5,367 bases of DNA. Origin: Bacteroidota bacterium (GTDB lineage: Bacteria; Bacteroidota; Bacteroidia; Chitinophagales; UBA2359). Made by a program: the position numbers and the translations under genes. This document shows, one piece after another, positions 5,329 to 5,367 of the stretch (within the stretch, counting starts at the first letter, position 1; every line of letters begins with the position of its first letter). The notes below the pieces were generated by a model. That model searched no databases. It had not been told where the DNA came from and saw only the letters and a list, made by a program, of their open reading frames with translations. The stretch is from NCBI GenBank assembly GCA_020629895.1, contig JAHDCM010000059.1, positions 1 through 5,367 on the forward strand, in the 5' to 3' direction.

Positions 5329-5367
5329 TTACTTTGCAGCCGTTTCTTCTGCTTCAGCAGGAGCAGC
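5329..5367 (-). CDS. Ala/Glu-rich C-terminal end of an unidentified protein (partial)
   Basis: The minus strand is open from the window edge and stops at a TAA (5331-5329), giving AAPAEAEETAAK. Such low-complexity Ala/Pro/Glu tails end several abundant Bacteroidota proteins, including some ribosomal proteins (S16, for example, often has one), but twelve residues cannot identify the gene. The strong intrinsic terminator just downstream supports a real and probably well-expressed 3' end. The gene lies mostly outside the window. Confidence 0.6.
   Translation of the reverse strand, partial: AAPAEAEETAAK

Overview
The window looks like chromosomal DNA from a member of the Bacteroidota, possibly a Saprospiria-type marine gliding bacterium, though I cannot fix the genus. 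The reasons are a low-to-moderate GC content, no clear Shine-Dalgarno sequences, a membrane-embedded MutS-like ATPase and a helical partner protein of types I know from that phylum, and a structured intergenic repeat (GGGCGTG ... TATCCCTCACGC) that I recall as common in Bacteroidota.

Layout from left to right. (1) Positions 1-51 hold the last codons of a plus-strand gene. (2) Positions 52-488 are a convergent intergenic region. It holds a GGGCGACC-type small hairpin, a palindrome, and repeat copy A (236-483) in minus-strand orientation. (3) A two-gene minus-strand operon runs from 3866 to 489: a 520-aa all-helical protein of unknown function, then 15 nt later a 599-aa MutS-family ATPase with predicted membrane helices. 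(4) Diverging from it across 78 nt is a plus-strand gene for a 147-aa four-helix membrane protein of the ABA4-like (DUF4281) family. (5) Repeat copy B (4394-4602) lies in plus orientation between this gene and a convergent DUF2087-type gene (4590-4886, minus). The end of the repeat forms the stop codon and last residues of the DUF2087 protein. (6) Positions 4887-5328 hold a probable promoter, a large imperfect fold-back (4975-5151) and a strong intrinsic terminator. (7) Positions 5329-5367 hold the Ala/Glu-rich C-terminal end of a minus-strand gene that continues outside the window.

No classical defence or mobile system is evident. The strongest unexplained signal is the pair of structured repeats. 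Both begin exactly 5 nt after the stop codon of the gene they follow, both keep the same core blocks, and one stem shows a compensatory A-T to G-C change. The loop-rich first hairpin is completely different in sequence but paired in both copies. The copies point outward from the three-gene block MutS-like / helical protein / ABA4-like. The second strongest signal is the fold-back upstream of the DUF2087 gene. The operon pairing of a membrane-anchored MutS-like ATPase with an uncharacterised helical protein is also worth attention.
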